NCBI GenBank assembly: GCA_031276375.1
Contig: JAISNE010000314.1
Span: forward strand, 1-5,236
DNA: 5,236 nucleotides
Direction of reading: 5' to 3'
Origin: Accumulibacter sp.
GTDB lineage: Bacteria > Pseudomonadota > Gammaproteobacteria > Burkholderiales > Rhodocyclaceae
Shown: piece by piece, positions 5,229 through 5,236 of the stretch
Layout: every line of letters begins with the position of its first letter
How positions within the stretch are numbered: position 1 is the stretch's first letter
Position numbers and translations under genes: made by a program
Notes under the pieces: model-generated
Told to the model about the DNA's origin: nothing
The model's input: the letters and a program-made list of their open reading frames with translations, nothing else
The model's database searches: none

Positions 5229-5236
5229 GCGCCGAG

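Overview
The window looks like chromosomal DNA from a GC-rich betaproteobacterium. The basis is the GC-rich coding sequence, a compact hemA-prfA pair encoding proteins of typical betaproteobacterial length and motif content, and abundant short dispersed repeats. Placement below class (for example Rhodocyclales or Nitrosomonadales) is an impression and not something the sequence proves.

Layout. Positions 1-119 hold the 3' end of a plus-strand gene, followed by a strong hairpin terminator (138-171). The next intergenic stretch carries a 95-bp inverted repeat (241-335) whose two arms are each five 7-bp units. A small cupin gene (388-774, plus) follows. It converges on the minus-strand pair hemA (3202-1943) and prfA (1946-864). 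HemA makes glutamate-1-semialdehyde precursor for tetrapyrroles and PrfA is release factor 1. The two overlap by the tetranucleotide GTGA and read from a promoter with a perfect extended -10 near 3257-3265. Just upstream of that promoter is a second heptad array (3297-3331).

The right third is accessory DNA built from two convergent toxin-antitoxin modules. A Phd/VapB-type antitoxin (3412-3657) overlaps a PIN-domain VapC toxin (3654-4046) whose first catalytic aspartate is glutamate. Facing it on the minus strand is a HigBA-type module: RelE/HigB toxin (5228-4896), then a HigA antitoxin (4608-4302). The two genes of this module are separated by a 266-bp palindromic MITE-like element (4631-4896) with 48-bp near-perfect terminal inverted repeats. 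The antitoxin is frameshifted by one extra base ahead of its DNA-binding domain. The last residues and stop codon of the toxin appear to be made from repeat sequence.

The most interesting signal is this damaged HigBA locus: an apparently complete toxin, a MITE-like insertion at the toxin-antitoxin junction, and an antitoxin broken by one nucleotide. Next come the VapC Asp-to-Glu change and the two 35-bp heptad repeat blocks. I see no convincing wholly new gene system, CRISPR array, tRNA or rRNA.
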